Source: UBA4479 sp963974935 (GTDB lineage: Bacteria > Pseudomonadota > Alphaproteobacteria > Rhodospirillales > Casp-alpha2). Taken from it: 64,000 bases of DNA. This document shows positions 9,662 through 18,772 of this stretch, piece after piece (the first letter of the stretch is position 1; each line of letters starts with the position of its first letter). A model generated the notes under the pieces. That model saw nothing but the letters and a program-made list of their open reading frames with translations, made no database searches and was not told where the DNA came from. The stretch covers positions 1 through 64,000 of the forward strand of contig CAXBEV010000010.1 of assembly GCA_963974935.1 (NCBI GenBank), in the 5' to 3' direction. The translations under genes and the position numbers were made by a program.

Positions 9662-10740
9662 CGGAGGGTTTTCCTTGGATCGAAGGCATCGCGGACAGCT
9701 TCGCCGATGAATACCAATAAGGACAACATCACCGACAGAATAATAAACGCTGTAATGCCGAGCCAAGGCGCGTGCAGATTGTTTTTGCCCTGGTTCAACA
9801 ATTCGCCGAGCGACGGCGAGCCCGGTGGCAGGCCGAAGCCTAAAAAGTCCAACGACGTCAGCGCGGTGACAGAGCCGGATAAAATAAACGGTAGGAATGT
9901 CAGCGTCGCCACCATGGCGTTCGGCAAGATGTGCTTGAACATGATGACCCGGTTGCTGGCGCCGAGCGCACGGGCGGCGCGGACATAATCGAAATTTCGT
10001 GCGCGCAGAAACTCTGCCCGTACCACGCCGACCAGACCGACCCATTGAAATAACAGCAAGAGCCCCAACAGCAGCCAAAAACTCGGCACGAAGACGCTGG
10101 CCAGAATGATCAGCATGTAAAGCTGCGGTAGGCCTTGCCAGATTTCGATCATGCGTTGGCCCACCAGATCGGTCCAACCCCCGAAATATCCCTGCATGGC
10201 GCCAATCGAGATGCCGATGATTGAGCTGCCGATGGTCAACAGCACGCCGAAAACGACCGAGATCCGAAAGCCATAGATCGTACGTGCTAACACATCGCGG
10301 CCCTGGTCATCGGTGCCGAGCCAGTTTTCTGCGGTCGGCCCATAAGGGGCCGGACCCGGCAGGTTCAGATTCACGGTGTCATAGGTAAAGCGGACCGGCG
10401 GCCATACGATAAAGCCTTTTTCTTTGATTAGGTCTTGTACGAACGGGTCGCGGTAATCGGCTTCGGTCTGGAATTCACCGCCGAAAGTGGTTTCGGCGTG
10501 GGATGTAATGACCGGAAAATACGCGCCGCCGTCGTACCACACAAAGACCGGTTTATCGTTGGCAAGGACTTCGGCGAACAAGCTGATGCCGAACAGGGCT
10601 AGAAAAATCCAAAGCGACCAAAAGCCACGCTTGTTGGCGCGGAAATTGGAGAGCCGGCGTGCATTCAAAGGCGTCAGCGTGCGGCCAAGAAACCGCGTCG
10701 CTTCGGGCGCAGTTTGAACAGGGGTGATCACGGTATCCAT
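9658..10740 (-). CDS. yejE: Peptide ABC transporter permease (YejE)
   Basis: Inner-membrane permease of the Yej importer, 360 residues. It shows the N-terminal membrane helix (about 35-55), a periplasmic loop with the NWLGTDDQGRDVLAR motif typical of DppC/OppC permeases, then the binding-protein-dependent transport domain with the EAA-like loop RAARALGASNRVIMFKHILPN (given here as its key residues, near 250-270). The ATG at 10740 is one base after the yejB stop; the 3' end overlaps yejF by four bases. It forms the channel with YejB. Confidence 0.95.
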   Translation of the reverse strand: MDTVITPVQTAPEATRFLGRTLTPLNARRLSNFRANKRGFWSLWIFLALFGISLFAEVLANDKPVFVWYDGGAYFPVITSHAETTFGGEFQTEADYRDPFVQDLIKEKGFIVWPPVRFTYDTVNLNLPGPAPYGPTAENWLGTDDQGRDVLARTIYGFRISVVFGVLLTIGSSIIGISIGAMQGYFGGWTDLVGQRMIEIWQGLPQLYMLIILASVFVPSFWLLLGLLLLFQWVGLVGVVRAEFLRARNFDYVRAARALGASNRVIMFKHILPNAMVATLTFLPFILSGSVTALTSLDFLGFGLPPGSPSLGELLNQGKNNLHAPWLGITAFIILSVMLSLLVFIGEAVRDAFDPRKTLR

Positions 10741-10741
10741 A

Positions 10742-11863
10742 TTAGGATCCCCGGCTTTCAAAATCGATCCGAGGATCGATGATGTGGTACATCACATCGC
10801 CGATGATGCCGAGCACGAGGCCCAGCAGCGTAAAGAAATACAACGTCGCGAACATCACCGGATAGTCACGGTTCAATGCCGCCTCAAAGCCGAGAAGGCC
10901 CAAACCGTCGAGGGAGAAGATGATCTCGGTGATCAGCGCACCGGTGAAAAGGATGCCGATAAACGCGCCCGGAAAGCCGGCGATTACAATCAGCATCGCA
11001 TTCCGGAACACATGACCATACAACACGCGCTTTTCTTCAAGCCCTTTGGCGCGGGCGGTGACGACGTACTGCTTGTTAATTTCTTCCAAAAACGAGTTTT
11101 TGGTCAGCATCGCGAGGCTGGCAAAGCCGCCGATCACCATCGAGAGCACCGGCAGCGCCATATGCCAAAAGTAGTCTTTGATCTGACCCCATGTCGACAG
11201 TTGGTCGAAGTTATCGGACACTAAGCCCCGAAGCGGGAACCAATCTAAATATCGCCCGCCGGCAAAAAGCACGATCAACAAGATCGCGAACAGAAAACCC
11301 GGAATCGCGTTGCCGACAATCACGGCGCCAGACGTCCAAACGTCGAACTTGGTGCCGTCACGCACCGCTTTGGCGATACCAAGCGGAATGGAAATACCGT
11401 AGACCAACAGCATCGTCCAAAGACCGAGCGAAATGGATACCGGCATTTTATCGAGCACCAATTCAATAACGCTGGCGTCTTTGAAATAGCTATCGCCGAA
11501 GTCGAATACGAGATAGTTTTTCAGCATCAGTAAAAACCGCTCATGCGCCGGTTTATCTAAGCCGAATTGCTTTTCCAAATCTTTGATGAACTCAGGCGGC
11601 AAGCCCTGAGCGCCGCGATATTTGTTTTCGACCGCGCCACCGCTGTTGCCGCCGCCCATGCTGTCACCGGCGCCACCACCCGCTTCTGCGCCGGTGTTGC
11701 CGCTGACGCGCGCAGTTGCATCGACGGCTTGGCCGGAAATTTCCGAAAGCAACTGTTCGACCGGCCCGCCCGGCAGAACCTGCACCACGGCGAAGTTGAT
11801 CAAAATGATCACGAACAGTGTCGGCGGGACCAACAATAAGCGGCGAACGATGTATGCAAACAT
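10742..11863 (-). CDS. yejB: Peptide ABC transporter permease (YejB)
   Basis: Second inner-membrane permease of the Yej importer, 373 residues, DppB/OppB type: N-terminal helix FAYIVRRLLLVPPTLFVIIL, a long periplasmic segment, then five further helices with the EAA loop (VTARAKGLEEKRVLYGHVFRN region). The periplasmic segment between about residues 45 and 85 is rich in Gly, Ala and Ser (GAEAGGGAGDSMGGGN), a low-complexity linker. It lies 86 bases after yejA, and this gap holds no gene. Confidence 0.95.
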   Translation of the reverse strand: MFAYIVRRLLLVPPTLFVIILINFAVVQVLPGGPVEQLLSEISGQAVDATARVSGNTGAEAGGGAGDSMGGGNSGGAVENKYRGAQGLPPEFIKDLEKQFGLDKPAHERFLLMLKNYLVFDFGDSYFKDASVIELVLDKMPVSISLGLWTMLLVYGISIPLGIAKAVRDGTKFDVWTSGAVIVGNAIPGFLFAILLIVLFAGGRYLDWFPLRGLVSDNFDQLSTWGQIKDYFWHMALPVLSMVIGGFASLAMLTKNSFLEEINKQYVVTARAKGLEEKRVLYGHVFRNAMLIVIAGFPGAFIGILFTGALITEIIFSLDGLGLLGFEAALNRDYPVMFATLYFFTLLGLVLGIIGDVMYHIIDPRIDFESRGS

Positions 11864-11949
11864 GGGGTGAGTTTACGGCTCCAAGCCGGGGGCGTCACCC
11901 TTCATCACACGCCGGGCGCGTAGATATGAAAAACAGCAAAAATGCATCA

Positions 11950-13788
11950 TCAGTTTCCGCCTTTGCGGGCCTCGGCAATGCGGGCGGCTTTTTCCGGCAC
12001 CACCCACCACGTCATGAAGTTCGTGCCGCGCGTCGGCGTGATCTTGGGTTGGCCGAATTTGTCCCAATACGCGATCCGATCATAGCCAGCATAAAAATGA
12101 GGGATGACGAAATGGTTCCACTGTAGGACCCGATCCAGCGCACGGGAGGCGGTGATCAGCGACTGCCGGTCGGGGGCGGCGATGATTTTTTCGATCAAGG
12201 CATCAATGGCCGGGTCTTTGATGCCGATGATATTCCGGCTACCTTCCTGGTCGGCTGAACTTGAGCCCCAGAATTCCCGCTGCTCGTTGCCGGGTGACAT
12301 CGATTGCCCCCAATTGCCGACGACCATATCAAAATCGAAAGTGTCGAGCCGGCGGCGATATTGAGCCGTCTCTACCGTACGCGCGCGTACTTTCACGCCC
12401 AGTGTTTCAAGATTCTTTGCGAACGGCAGCACGACGCGTTCAAATAAAGGGCTGGCCAACAGGATTTCGAATTCCAGCTTACGACCGGTGGCTTCGTGGG
12501 TGCGCACGCCGTCTTTAATGACCCAACCCGCGTCGCGCAGGAGTTTAGACGCGGTGCGCAAATTCGACCGAATCCGACCAGATCCGTCAGAGCTGGGCGG
12601 ATTGTATTCTTTGGTGAAAACCTCGTCTGGGATTTTGCCTCGGAACGGCCCCAATAATTCAAGCTCGGCCTTTGATGGTAAGCCTGTCGCAGCGAGTTCG
12701 GAGTTATCGAAGTAGCTGCGGGTGCGTGCATACTGACCGTAGAACAGGTTTTTATTCGACCACTCGAAATCAAACGCGTAGGCCAGCGCATGACGGACGG
12801 CCGGGTCTTTGAAGATGTCGCGGCGCGTGTTGAAGGTAAAGCCCTGCATGCCGGAAGGACGATCGTGATCGAATTGATCGAGCTTGATCAGGCCTTTTTT
12901 GACGGCGGGTACGTCGTAGGCGGTGGCCCATGCCTTTGATGAATTTTCGGTGCGAAAATCAAAGCGGCCACCGGTGAAAGCCTCAATGGCGACTTGGGCG
13001 TCGCGGTAATATTCAAATTCGATGATGTCGAAATTATTCTCGCCTTGGGCAACGGCCAAATCCTTGCCCCAATAATCTTCGACCCGTTCCAGGGTAACCG
13101 ATCTGTTTGGATCGACACTTTTGATTTTATAGGGCCCGCTGCCCAGCGGCGGCTCCAACGTCGTGGCATCAAATTCACGGTCTTGCCAGTAATGCTTCGG
13201 CAGCACGGTCAACTGGCCTAAGATCAGCGGGAGTTCCCGGTTTTCACCGGGTTTGAATTCAAACCGCACGGCCTTTGGCCCCAGCTTCACGGCTTTGGCG
13301 ACACTGCCATAGTAAAAGCGATAAAAAGGGGCACCTTTGGCGACCAGGATTTCGAAGCTGAAGATCACATCGTCAGCCGTGATCTCTTTGCCGTCGTGCC
13401 AGCGGGCGTTGTCACGCAATTTAAATTCGACCCACGAGCGGTCTTCAGGGGTGCGTACGGTCTCGGCGAGTTGGCCGTATTCGCTGAACGCTTCGTCTGC
13501 CGAAGATGTCATCAGCGTGTCATAGATCATTGATGCGCCTGCCGCCGCATTGCCTTTGACAATAAACGGATTCAGGCTGTCGAACCCGCCTATGGCGTTC
13601 AGTCGGATGCTGCCGCCTTTGGGGGCGTTCGGATTCACATAGTCAAAATGTTTAAAATCTGGCCCGTATTTCAGATCACCGTGCATCGCCAGGCCGTGTG
13701 ACGGTGTTGGTTCGTCGGCCTGCACATTGGATCCGGCAAATAGGATCGTGGTGACGGCGATGGCGGTAAGCATACGGTGCGCAAACAT
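11950..13788 (-). CDS. yejA: Peptide ABC transporter substrate-binding protein (YejA)
   Basis: Periplasmic oligopeptide-binding protein (SBP_bac_5 family), 612 residues, delivering peptides to YejBE. A Sec signal peptide is visible (MFAHRMLTAIAVTTILFAGS, probable cleavage after VQA). Family features include LNPFIVKGNAAAGASMIYDTL near residue 60 and VRHALAYAFDFEW near residue 330. I chose the ATG at 13788 because it gives the signal peptide. It is the first gene of yejA-B-E-F plus the hydroxyacid dehydrogenase. The ligand may be oligopeptides or peptide-like natural products; the sequence alone does not decide. Confidence 0.94.
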   Translation of the reverse strand: MFAHRMLTAIAVTTILFAGSNVQADEPTPSHGLAMHGDLKYGPDFKHFDYVNPNAPKGGSIRLNAIGGFDSLNPFIVKGNAAAGASMIYDTLMTSSADEAFSEYGQLAETVRTPEDRSWVEFKLRDNARWHDGKEITADDVIFSFEILVAKGAPFYRFYYGSVAKAVKLGPKAVRFEFKPGENRELPLILGQLTVLPKHYWQDREFDATTLEPPLGSGPYKIKSVDPNRSVTLERVEDYWGKDLAVAQGENNFDIIEFEYYRDAQVAIEAFTGGRFDFRTENSSKAWATAYDVPAVKKGLIKLDQFDHDRPSGMQGFTFNTRRDIFKDPAVRHALAYAFDFEWSNKNLFYGQYARTRSYFDNSELAATGLPSKAELELLGPFRGKIPDEVFTKEYNPPSSDGSGRIRSNLRTASKLLRDAGWVIKDGVRTHEATGRKLEFEILLASPLFERVVLPFAKNLETLGVKVRARTVETAQYRRRLDTFDFDMVVGNWGQSMSPGNEQREFWGSSSADQEGSRNIIGIKDPAIDALIEKIIAAPDRQSLITASRALDRVLQWNHFVIPHFYAGYDRIAYWDKFGQPKITPTRGTNFMTWWVVPEKAARIAEARKGGN

Positions 13789-13934
13789 GGGAACTCCTGA
13801 CGCTGATTTACACATAAGATATTGGGCTTACGTGCAGGGCGGTTCAAGCGATGGTCCGCAATCATTGATAAACACCGCGTGATCGCATCCGACAACTTAA
13901 AGATCGGTCATGTTATCCGCCGGCGTCTCGGGGA

Positions 13935-14744
13935 TTAGGTGGACAGAATTGCCACCGCAGCCGCATGCAGCGTGGCATCGCCTGCAGCGATCAAGGCGTG
14001 AGATTTATCGTCGGCGCCGGGGGCAAAACCTAACGGTGCGCCTGCCCAATCCGTAATGATGCCGCCGGCACCTTCAATAATTGGGATCAGCGCTGCATAA
14101 TCATATGGCGCCAGGGTATCTTCGCAGACCATGTCGATCCACCCGCACGCAAGTTGACCATATCCTTGGCACTCCCCGCCGAAAGTAGTGTAGCCGGACG
14201 CATCCATTAGCGCATCAAATTTGGCTTTATTGCTACCTGCGAACATTTCCGGCGAGGTCGCGGTCAACCACGCATCACCAATGGCGCGATCGGTACGCGT
14301 TTGAACAGGTGCGTCATTGAATGTTGTTCCGTGCCCAATCGCACCAATCCAGCGGTCATTGGTGGCAGCGCCATCCATGACACCCGCAACGGCGTGGCCT
14401 TTGTGGACGACGCCGATCAGTGTGCCGAACACAGGGGCTCCGGTAATAAAAGCTTTGGTGCCGTCGATAGGATCAAGGATCCAGACGGTATCGGCATCGG
14501 GGCGGGTGACGCCGAATTCTTCGCCGAAGATGCCGTCGGTGGGTCTGGCGGCTTCGATCAGGTCGCGCATGACCCGTTCGGCGGCGCGGTCTGCAGCGGT
14601 CACCGGGCTTTCGTCGCTTTTCGCGTCGTGCGCGATGCCGGTGCGAAAACGAGGGAGGGTTTCTGCCCTCGCCGCGTCGGCGAGCCGTGAGGCGAGGGCT
14701 AAGATATCATCAAGATCGGCGGGAATATCCGCCGCGCCGGTCAT
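13935..14744 (-). CDS. Inositol monophosphatase-family phosphatase, probable histidinol-phosphatase (HisN type)
   Basis: Mg-dependent phosphomonoesterase of the IMPase superfamily, 269 residues. Metal-binding motifs are present: GEEFG near residue 77, DPIDGTKAF near residue 95, and PYDYAALIPIIEGAGG near residue 215. Alphaproteobacteria often use such an enzyme as histidinol-phosphatase, and the sequence looks like that subgroup, but no his gene is nearby, so the substrate is inferred. The start overlaps the stop of the upstream cytochrome c gene (ATGA), so the two are translated together. Confidence 0.85.
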   Translation of the reverse strand: MTGAADIPADLDDILALASRLADAARAETLPRFRTGIAHDAKSDESPVTAADRAAERVMRDLIEAARPTDGIFGEEFGVTRPDADTVWILDPIDGTKAFITGAPVFGTLIGVVHKGHAVAGVMDGAATNDRWIGAIGHGTTFNDAPVQTRTDRAIGDAWLTATSPEMFAGSNKAKFDALMDASGYTTFGGECQGYGQLACGWIDMVCEDTLAPYDYAALIPIIEGAGGIITDWAGAPLGFAPGADDKSHALIAAGDATLHAAAVAILST

Positions 14745-15277
14745 GGCAGCGGCGGTGGATTGTCAGTGTGGTCACGGAGATACAAGATCACCTCAGCCCG
14801 GTCGCTCGCCTTTTTCAGGCCGGCGAAGGTCATTTTCGTGCCCGGCGCATAGTCGCGAGGGCTTTTCAGGAACTGATCCAAGTCGTCATAGGTCCACTGT
14901 CCGCCTTTGCTGGCGAGGGCTTCGGAGTAGCTGAAGCCATCATGCATCGCAATTTTGCCGCCAACCGCATTGTAAAGGTTCGGGCCGACTTTGTTTGCCC
15001 CACCTTTTTCCACGCTGTGGCATGCTTGGCATTTTTTGAAGACTTTTGCGCCCCCGTCTGCGCTGGCAGACGCCAGCAGCGACACGGCGGAAACTTCAAC
15101 TTTTTCTTCTGCGGTCGCGCCCTCGGTGGGGCCGGCGTCGGCAACTTCGATCTTATAGGCGTTTTCCGCTAGTTCGTCGGCATGCACCAGCATGTCGCCA
15201 ATTTGATCCGAGCCCCAAAGGACCCAAGCCGCAATGAGTACTGCGAAACCGGTTTTTTCCCAAAAAGAAAAGTGCAT
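14741..15277 (-). CDS. Membrane-anchored c-type cytochrome (CycM/cytochrome c552 type)
   Basis: Class I cytochrome c of 178 residues held in the inner membrane by an uncleaved N-terminal helix (about 9-30), followed by an Ala/Glu-rich linker and a heme domain. The heme site is Cys83-Gln-Ala-Cys86-His87, and Met149 in GTKMTF is the likely sixth ligand. Relatives carry electrons from the bc1 complex to cytochrome oxidase. It starts divergently from kdsB and is coupled to the IMPase-family gene behind it. Confidence 0.92.
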   Translation of the reverse strand: MHFSFWEKTGFAVLIAAWVLWGSDQIGDMLVHADELAENAYKIEVADAGPTEGATAEEKVEVSAVSLLASASADGGAKVFKKCQACHSVEKGGANKVGPNLYNAVGGKIAMHDGFSYSEALASKGGQWTYDDLDQFLKSPRDYAPGTKMTFAGLKKASDRAEVILYLRDHTDNPPPLP

Positions 15278-15364
15278 GCGTAAGCCTCCTAGCGCAATAA
15301 GCGACCTTCTTTTAACCGCTCATTGCCACCTATTCAACACTACACATTGATTCTCTCTCTCCAC

Positions 15365-15388
15365 CCAGCATTTTTCCAAAAAGGCTGG
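15365..15388. promoter_or_regulatory. Hairpin in the cytochrome c / kdsB divergent region
   Basis: Inverted repeat CCAGC-a-TTTTT-cc-AAAAA-g-GCTGG: ten paired bases around one mismatch, with a 2-base centre. It lies 56 bases before the kdsB start and 88 bases before the cytochrome c start. Because both genes point away it is not an obvious terminator for either; a 5'-leader structure or protein site is possible. Confidence 0.35.
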
Positions 15389-15443
15389 GAGCACCTGCGT
15401 GGGCGCGCTATACCGGTTTTATTGCAAATATAAGGATTATCTC

Positions 15444-16181
15444 GTGACGCCGATTGTGATCGTTCCAGCCCGCATGGCATCAACCCGACTGCCGAACAAG
15501 CCGCTCGCAGATATCCATGGCAAACCGATGATCGTGCACGTAATGGATCGTGCTGCTGAGGCAGGCGTCGGTCCCGTGCTTTGTGCTGCCGCCGAGGCCG
15601 AGATTGCAGACGCGGTCACAGCCGCCGGCTACAACGCTGTGCTGACCGATCCTGGGCATCCGTCCGGTTCTGACCGAGCTTGGGAGGCATTAAGGCGCAA
15701 AGACCCGGACGCGCACTTTGATGCCGTGGTCAATCTGCAAGGGGATTTGCCGACATTGGACCCGACCTTGGTGGCTGCGGTGCTTGGACCGCTGCACGAC
15801 CCAAACGTTGATATCGCGACCTTGGTCGTCGAAATCACTGATCCCGATGAGCGCGAGAATCCAAACGTCGTGAAATGCGTGACGCCGCTTGCGTCCGACG
15901 GGATTAGCGCACCAGCCTTGTACTTTACACGCGCCACCGCGCCCACCGGGGACGGGCCATTGTGGCACCATATCGGTATCTATGCGTATCGCCGCAGCGC
16001 GCTCGCGACCTTCGTCGGCCTTGCGCCGGGCGTCTTGGAAAAACGTGAGCGTTTGGAACAGCTTCGCGCACTTGAAGCAGGGATGCGCATTGAGGCGGTG
16101 CGCGTTGACACGGTTCCGCTCGGTGTCGATACTCCCGCCGATCTTGAACGCGCACGCCGAACGTTGGACCCGAAACGATGA
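15444..16181 (+). CDS. kdsB: 3-deoxy-manno-octulosonate cytidylyltransferase
   Basis: CMP-Kdo synthetase, 245 residues, activating Kdo with CTP for lipopolysaccharide inner-core synthesis in the cytosol. Seen: the nucleotidyltransferase N terminus IVIVPARMASTRLPNKPL, HPSGSDR near residue 75, the NLQGDLPTLDP segment near residue 100, and GIYAYRR near residue 180. The GTG at 15444 is preferred because AAGGA lies eight bases before it; the longer frame adds an unrelated leader. The stop overlaps the pheA start (ATGA). Confidence 0.96.
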   Translation: MTPIVIVPARMASTRLPNKPLADIHGKPMIVHVMDRAAEAGVGPVLCAAAEAEIADAVTAAGYNAVLTDPGHPSGSDRAWEALRRKDPDAHFDAVVNLQGDLPTLDPTLVAAVLGPLHDPNVDIATLVVEITDPDERENPNVVKCVTPLASDGISAPALYFTRATAPTGDGPLWHHIGIYAYRRSALATFVGLAPGVLEKRERLEQLRALEAGMRIEAVRVDTVPLGVDTPADLERARRTLDPKR

Positions 16182-17029
16182 CCGATCCGAATAAAACTAT
16201 CGCTTTTCAAGGCGCGCTCGGCGCCAACTCGGACATTGCGTGCCGCACCGCGTACCCGGATATGAGCAGCCTGCCGTGCCGCACCTTCGCCGATGCGTTT
16301 GCTGCCGTTGAAAAAGGCAAAGCTGCGCTCGCAATGATTCCCATCGACAATACCGTCGCAGGGCGGGTTGCCGACATTCATCATCTGTTGCCGCGCAGCA
16401 AGTTGTTCATCATCGGTGAGCATTTTGAACGGATCAATCATCAGCTGGTGGTGATCCCCGGCACCAAAATTGCCGATATCAAAGAAGTTCACAGCCACGT
16501 GCATGCGCTCAATCAGTGTCGGTCGCTGCTCGAAGAAATGGGCGTCGAAGCGGTGGTGCATGTAGATACCGCAGGCGCAGCGGCAGACGTTGCCAAGTGG
16601 GGCGACAAATCTAAAGCCGCGATCTCGTCCCGATTAGCGGCTGAGGTCTATGGCCTGGAGATTCTACGCACCGACATCGAAGATGCCGAGCACAACACGA
16701 CCCGGTTTGTGGTGTTGTCGCGCGACAGCATTCGACCGCAAGCCGGCACGCCTCATGTTATGACCAGTTTCGTATTCCGCGTCCGCAACATCCCAGCCGC
16801 CTTGTATAAAGCGATGGGCGGGTTTGCGACCAATGGCGTCAACATGACCAAGCTGGAAAGCTATGTCGGTGAAGGTTTCGTGGTTGCCGAGTTTTATGCC
16901 GAGGTCGAAGGGCATCCGGACGACACGTCGGTCAAGCTGGCACTCGAAGAGCTCAGCTTCTTCTCAAAAGAGGTTAATATCGTCGGTGTTTTTCCGACTC
17001 ATGACTATCGTAAGGTCGGCCATAAATAA
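16178..17029 (+). CDS. pheA: Prephenate dehydratase
   Basis: Stand-alone prephenate dehydratase converting prephenate to phenylpyruvate in phenylalanine synthesis; 283 residues, no chorismate mutase domain. The periplasmic-binding-like catalytic domain carries FQGALGANSDIA, IPIDNTVAGRV and the NTTRF motif (TRF near residue 172). A C-terminal ACT domain begins near residue 190, with NGVNMTKLESY resembling the phenylalanine-binding ESRP region, which suggests feedback inhibition. It is coupled to kdsB by ATGA overlap, an arrangement common in alphaproteobacteria. Confidence 0.96.
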   Translation: MTDPNKTIAFQGALGANSDIACRTAYPDMSSLPCRTFADAFAAVEKGKAALAMIPIDNTVAGRVADIHHLLPRSKLFIIGEHFERINHQLVVIPGTKIADIKEVHSHVHALNQCRSLLEEMGVEAVVHVDTAGAAADVAKWGDKSKAAISSRLAAEVYGLEILRTDIEDAEHNTTRFVVLSRDSIRPQAGTPHVMTSFVFRVRNIPAALYKAMGGFATNGVNMTKLESYVGEGFVVAEFYAEVEGHPDDTSVKLALEELSFFSKEVNIVGVFPTHDYRKVGHK

Positions 17030-17043
17030 GCCTTTTGCGCGCG

Positions 17044-17982
17044 TTAATCCGCCTGATCGATCCATTGCTGGATCAGCCATCTGGAAATCGAGTCCGGGCG
17101 CGGCAGCCGCCACTCGTCGTCTTTGGCGTCATACCATTCTTTCATGTGGCTGAGATCGTCGCGGGTGAACCAGCGGCAGTCTGATAATTCTTCTTCGTCG
17201 ACGCTGATATCATAGCTGGTGGCCCGGGCATGGAAGCCCAGCATCAGCGACGACGGAAACGGCCAAGGCTGGGATGCCATATAGACGACGTCGGTGGTGT
17301 CGACGGCGGATTCTTCGAAAACTTCGCGGGTCACGGCTTGTTCTAAGGTCTCGCCGGGCTCAACGAAGCCGGCGAGTGTCGAATACATGCCGAATGGCCA
17401 GCGCGCATGACGACCGAGCAAGCAGGCCCCGCCCGGTATGTCGTCGCGATACACCAACACGATGATCGCCGGGTCGGTGCGTGGAAAGTGGCTGATGCTA
17501 CAGTCCGGATCGGTGCATCTGCGCTCGTGCCCGTTGTGGCGCGAGACGGCGGGCGCGCCGCACACGCCACAAAAACCGTGCCGGCTGTGCCAGTACAACA
17601 TGCCGCGTGCATGCGCCAATAAATGCCCATCGCTGGCTGGCAGCAGTGATCCGATTTTGCGAAGGTCCATGAATTCGGCGCCCGTCGCGAGTCCGAGGAT
17701 CGCGTCCGCTTCATGTGTGTCGACGCTGACGGCGAACACGGGTTTGTGGTCGTCTGTGCCGAGCAGCACGGCTTGACGATTGCCGTTCAAAAGTGCCCGC
17801 GCGGTTTCGCCTTCAAATACGACCCCTTGGGGCGATGCGCCGCCTATGATGAGGTTGTCCTGGCCGAGTACGGGCACGACGCCGATGCCGTGTGCCATGC
17901 GCTCTTGCAGCCAGTCGTCAGGCTTGCGGGACATGTTGTCGCGCCGAAGCGAGAGCGTGGTATAGGTGAGATTGATGGCCAT
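17044..17982 (-). CDS. nudC: NAD(+) diphosphatase / NAD-cap decapping Nudix hydrolase
   Basis: NudC-type Nudix enzyme, 312 residues; the family hydrolyses NADH/NAD and removes NAD caps from RNA. It has a four-cysteine zinc ribbon (CGVC ... CTDPDC), a Nudix box GFVEPGETLEQAVTREVFEE in which the final Gly position is Ser, and the NudC signature SQPWPFPSSLM just after it. The start at 17982 is chosen because a GAAG ribosome site lies about ten bases upstream; the longer frame to 18072 has no better signal. It is convergent with pheA, 14 bases apart. Confidence 0.93.
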   Translation of the reverse strand: MAINLTYTTLSLRRDNMSRKPDDWLQERMAHGIGVVPVLGQDNLIIGGASPQGVVFEGETARALLNGNRQAVLLGTDDHKPVFAVSVDTHEADAILGLATGAEFMDLRKIGSLLPASDGHLLAHARGMLYWHSRHGFCGVCGAPAVSRHNGHERRCTDPDCSISHFPRTDPAIIVLVYRDDIPGGACLLGRHARWPFGMYSTLAGFVEPGETLEQAVTREVFEESAVDTTDVVYMASQPWPFPSSLMLGFHARATSYDISVDEEELSDCRWFTRDDLSHMKEWYDAKDDEWRLPRPDSISRWLIQQWIDQAD

Positions 17983-18197
17983 GGCGAAACTTCGCATATG
18001 ACCCAGGTCTGGGCAACGCACCTTTGGTGACCTTTTCATCTTGGATGCGGCTTCCCGAAACGAACTAGACACGCGCGTGGATTGAAGCTTTGTTAACCAT
18101 TCTTGGCCAAACTGCTTATTGTTGATGTTCCCGCACCCCTGGGTGCCGTTGCATTCGCTGCAATCGGTAGGTGGAGAGAACGGTGGAAAGAAAAAAT

Positions 18198-18743
18198 ATG
18201 AATACGTGTCGCCGCTGGGGCAGGCATATGGGCAGAAATTTTAGTATCACGGCGCTGCTTGCGGCGACCGCGTTACTGGGCGCATGCGCTGGGCCGAGCG
18301 GTTTCAGCACTATTGGCGCTGCCGAATGCAAACAAATTTCCAAACGTGCAGAAGCCAAGATCAACTGGGCTCGCGTGCCGCAGATCGAGCTTCGCGTGCG
18401 TGATGGTGCCTTCTCGCCGATGGTGACGCACTTGAAACAAGGGCGACCCTATATCCTGCGCATTCGCAATCGTGATGATAAGGTTCGGATTTTTCGCGCC
18501 GGCGATTTCTTTGAAAAGAATGCTGTGATTGCGGCGGCCCTCGAAGGTCAGCGGGTGCCGGAAACTTGCATTCGCGCGGTTTCACTTCCGCCCCGACAGA
18601 CGGCTGAAATTCGCATGGTCGCAATTACCGACGGTACTTATGAATATGAAGACAACTTCATTTTGTTGCCGTTCGTGATGTCCGCCGGCCCGTCCGGTGC
18701 GATCATCGTTGAAGAACGGCGCGAGACTGCTGGTCTCAACTGA
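18198..18743 (+). CDS. Predicted lipoprotein with cupredoxin-like C-terminal region
   Basis: Protein of 181 residues not tied to a named family. The N terminus has a lipoprotein signal (TALLAATALLGAC, lipobox Leu-Gly-Ala-Cys), so it should be anchored in the envelope. The rest reads as a beta-sandwich like EfeO/plastocyanin-type cupredoxins (PQIELRVRDGAFSPMVTHLKQ, YILRIRNRDD, AEIRMVAITDGTYEYED), but the usual Cys-His-Met copper ligands are not evident. ATG 18198 has GGAAAG upstream; ATG 18228 is an alternative. A DUF985 cupin gene follows after 29 bases, probably in the same transcript. Confidence 0.6.
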   Translation: MNTCRRWGRHMGRNFSITALLAATALLGACAGPSGFSTIGAAECKQISKRAEAKINWARVPQIELRVRDGAFSPMVTHLKQGRPYILRIRNRDDKVRIFRAGDFFEKNAVIAAALEGQRVPETCIRAVSLPPRQTAEIRMVAITDGTYEYEDNFILLPFVMSAGPSGAIIVEERRETAGLN

Positions 18744-18772
18744 CCGGCGTTGAGGGCGGAGCGACATAGACG

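Noticed and set aside
9662..10177. N-terminal extension of the yejF frame by about 170 codons
   Set aside because: This part is yejE read in another frame and contains no ABC-transporter sequence; the ATG at 9661 gives the normal YejF N terminus and an ATGA overlap.
18135..18148. GCACCCCTGGGTGC as a terminator
   Set aside because: The centre leaves a very short loop, there is no T run, and it lies upstream of genes that diverge; too weak to call.
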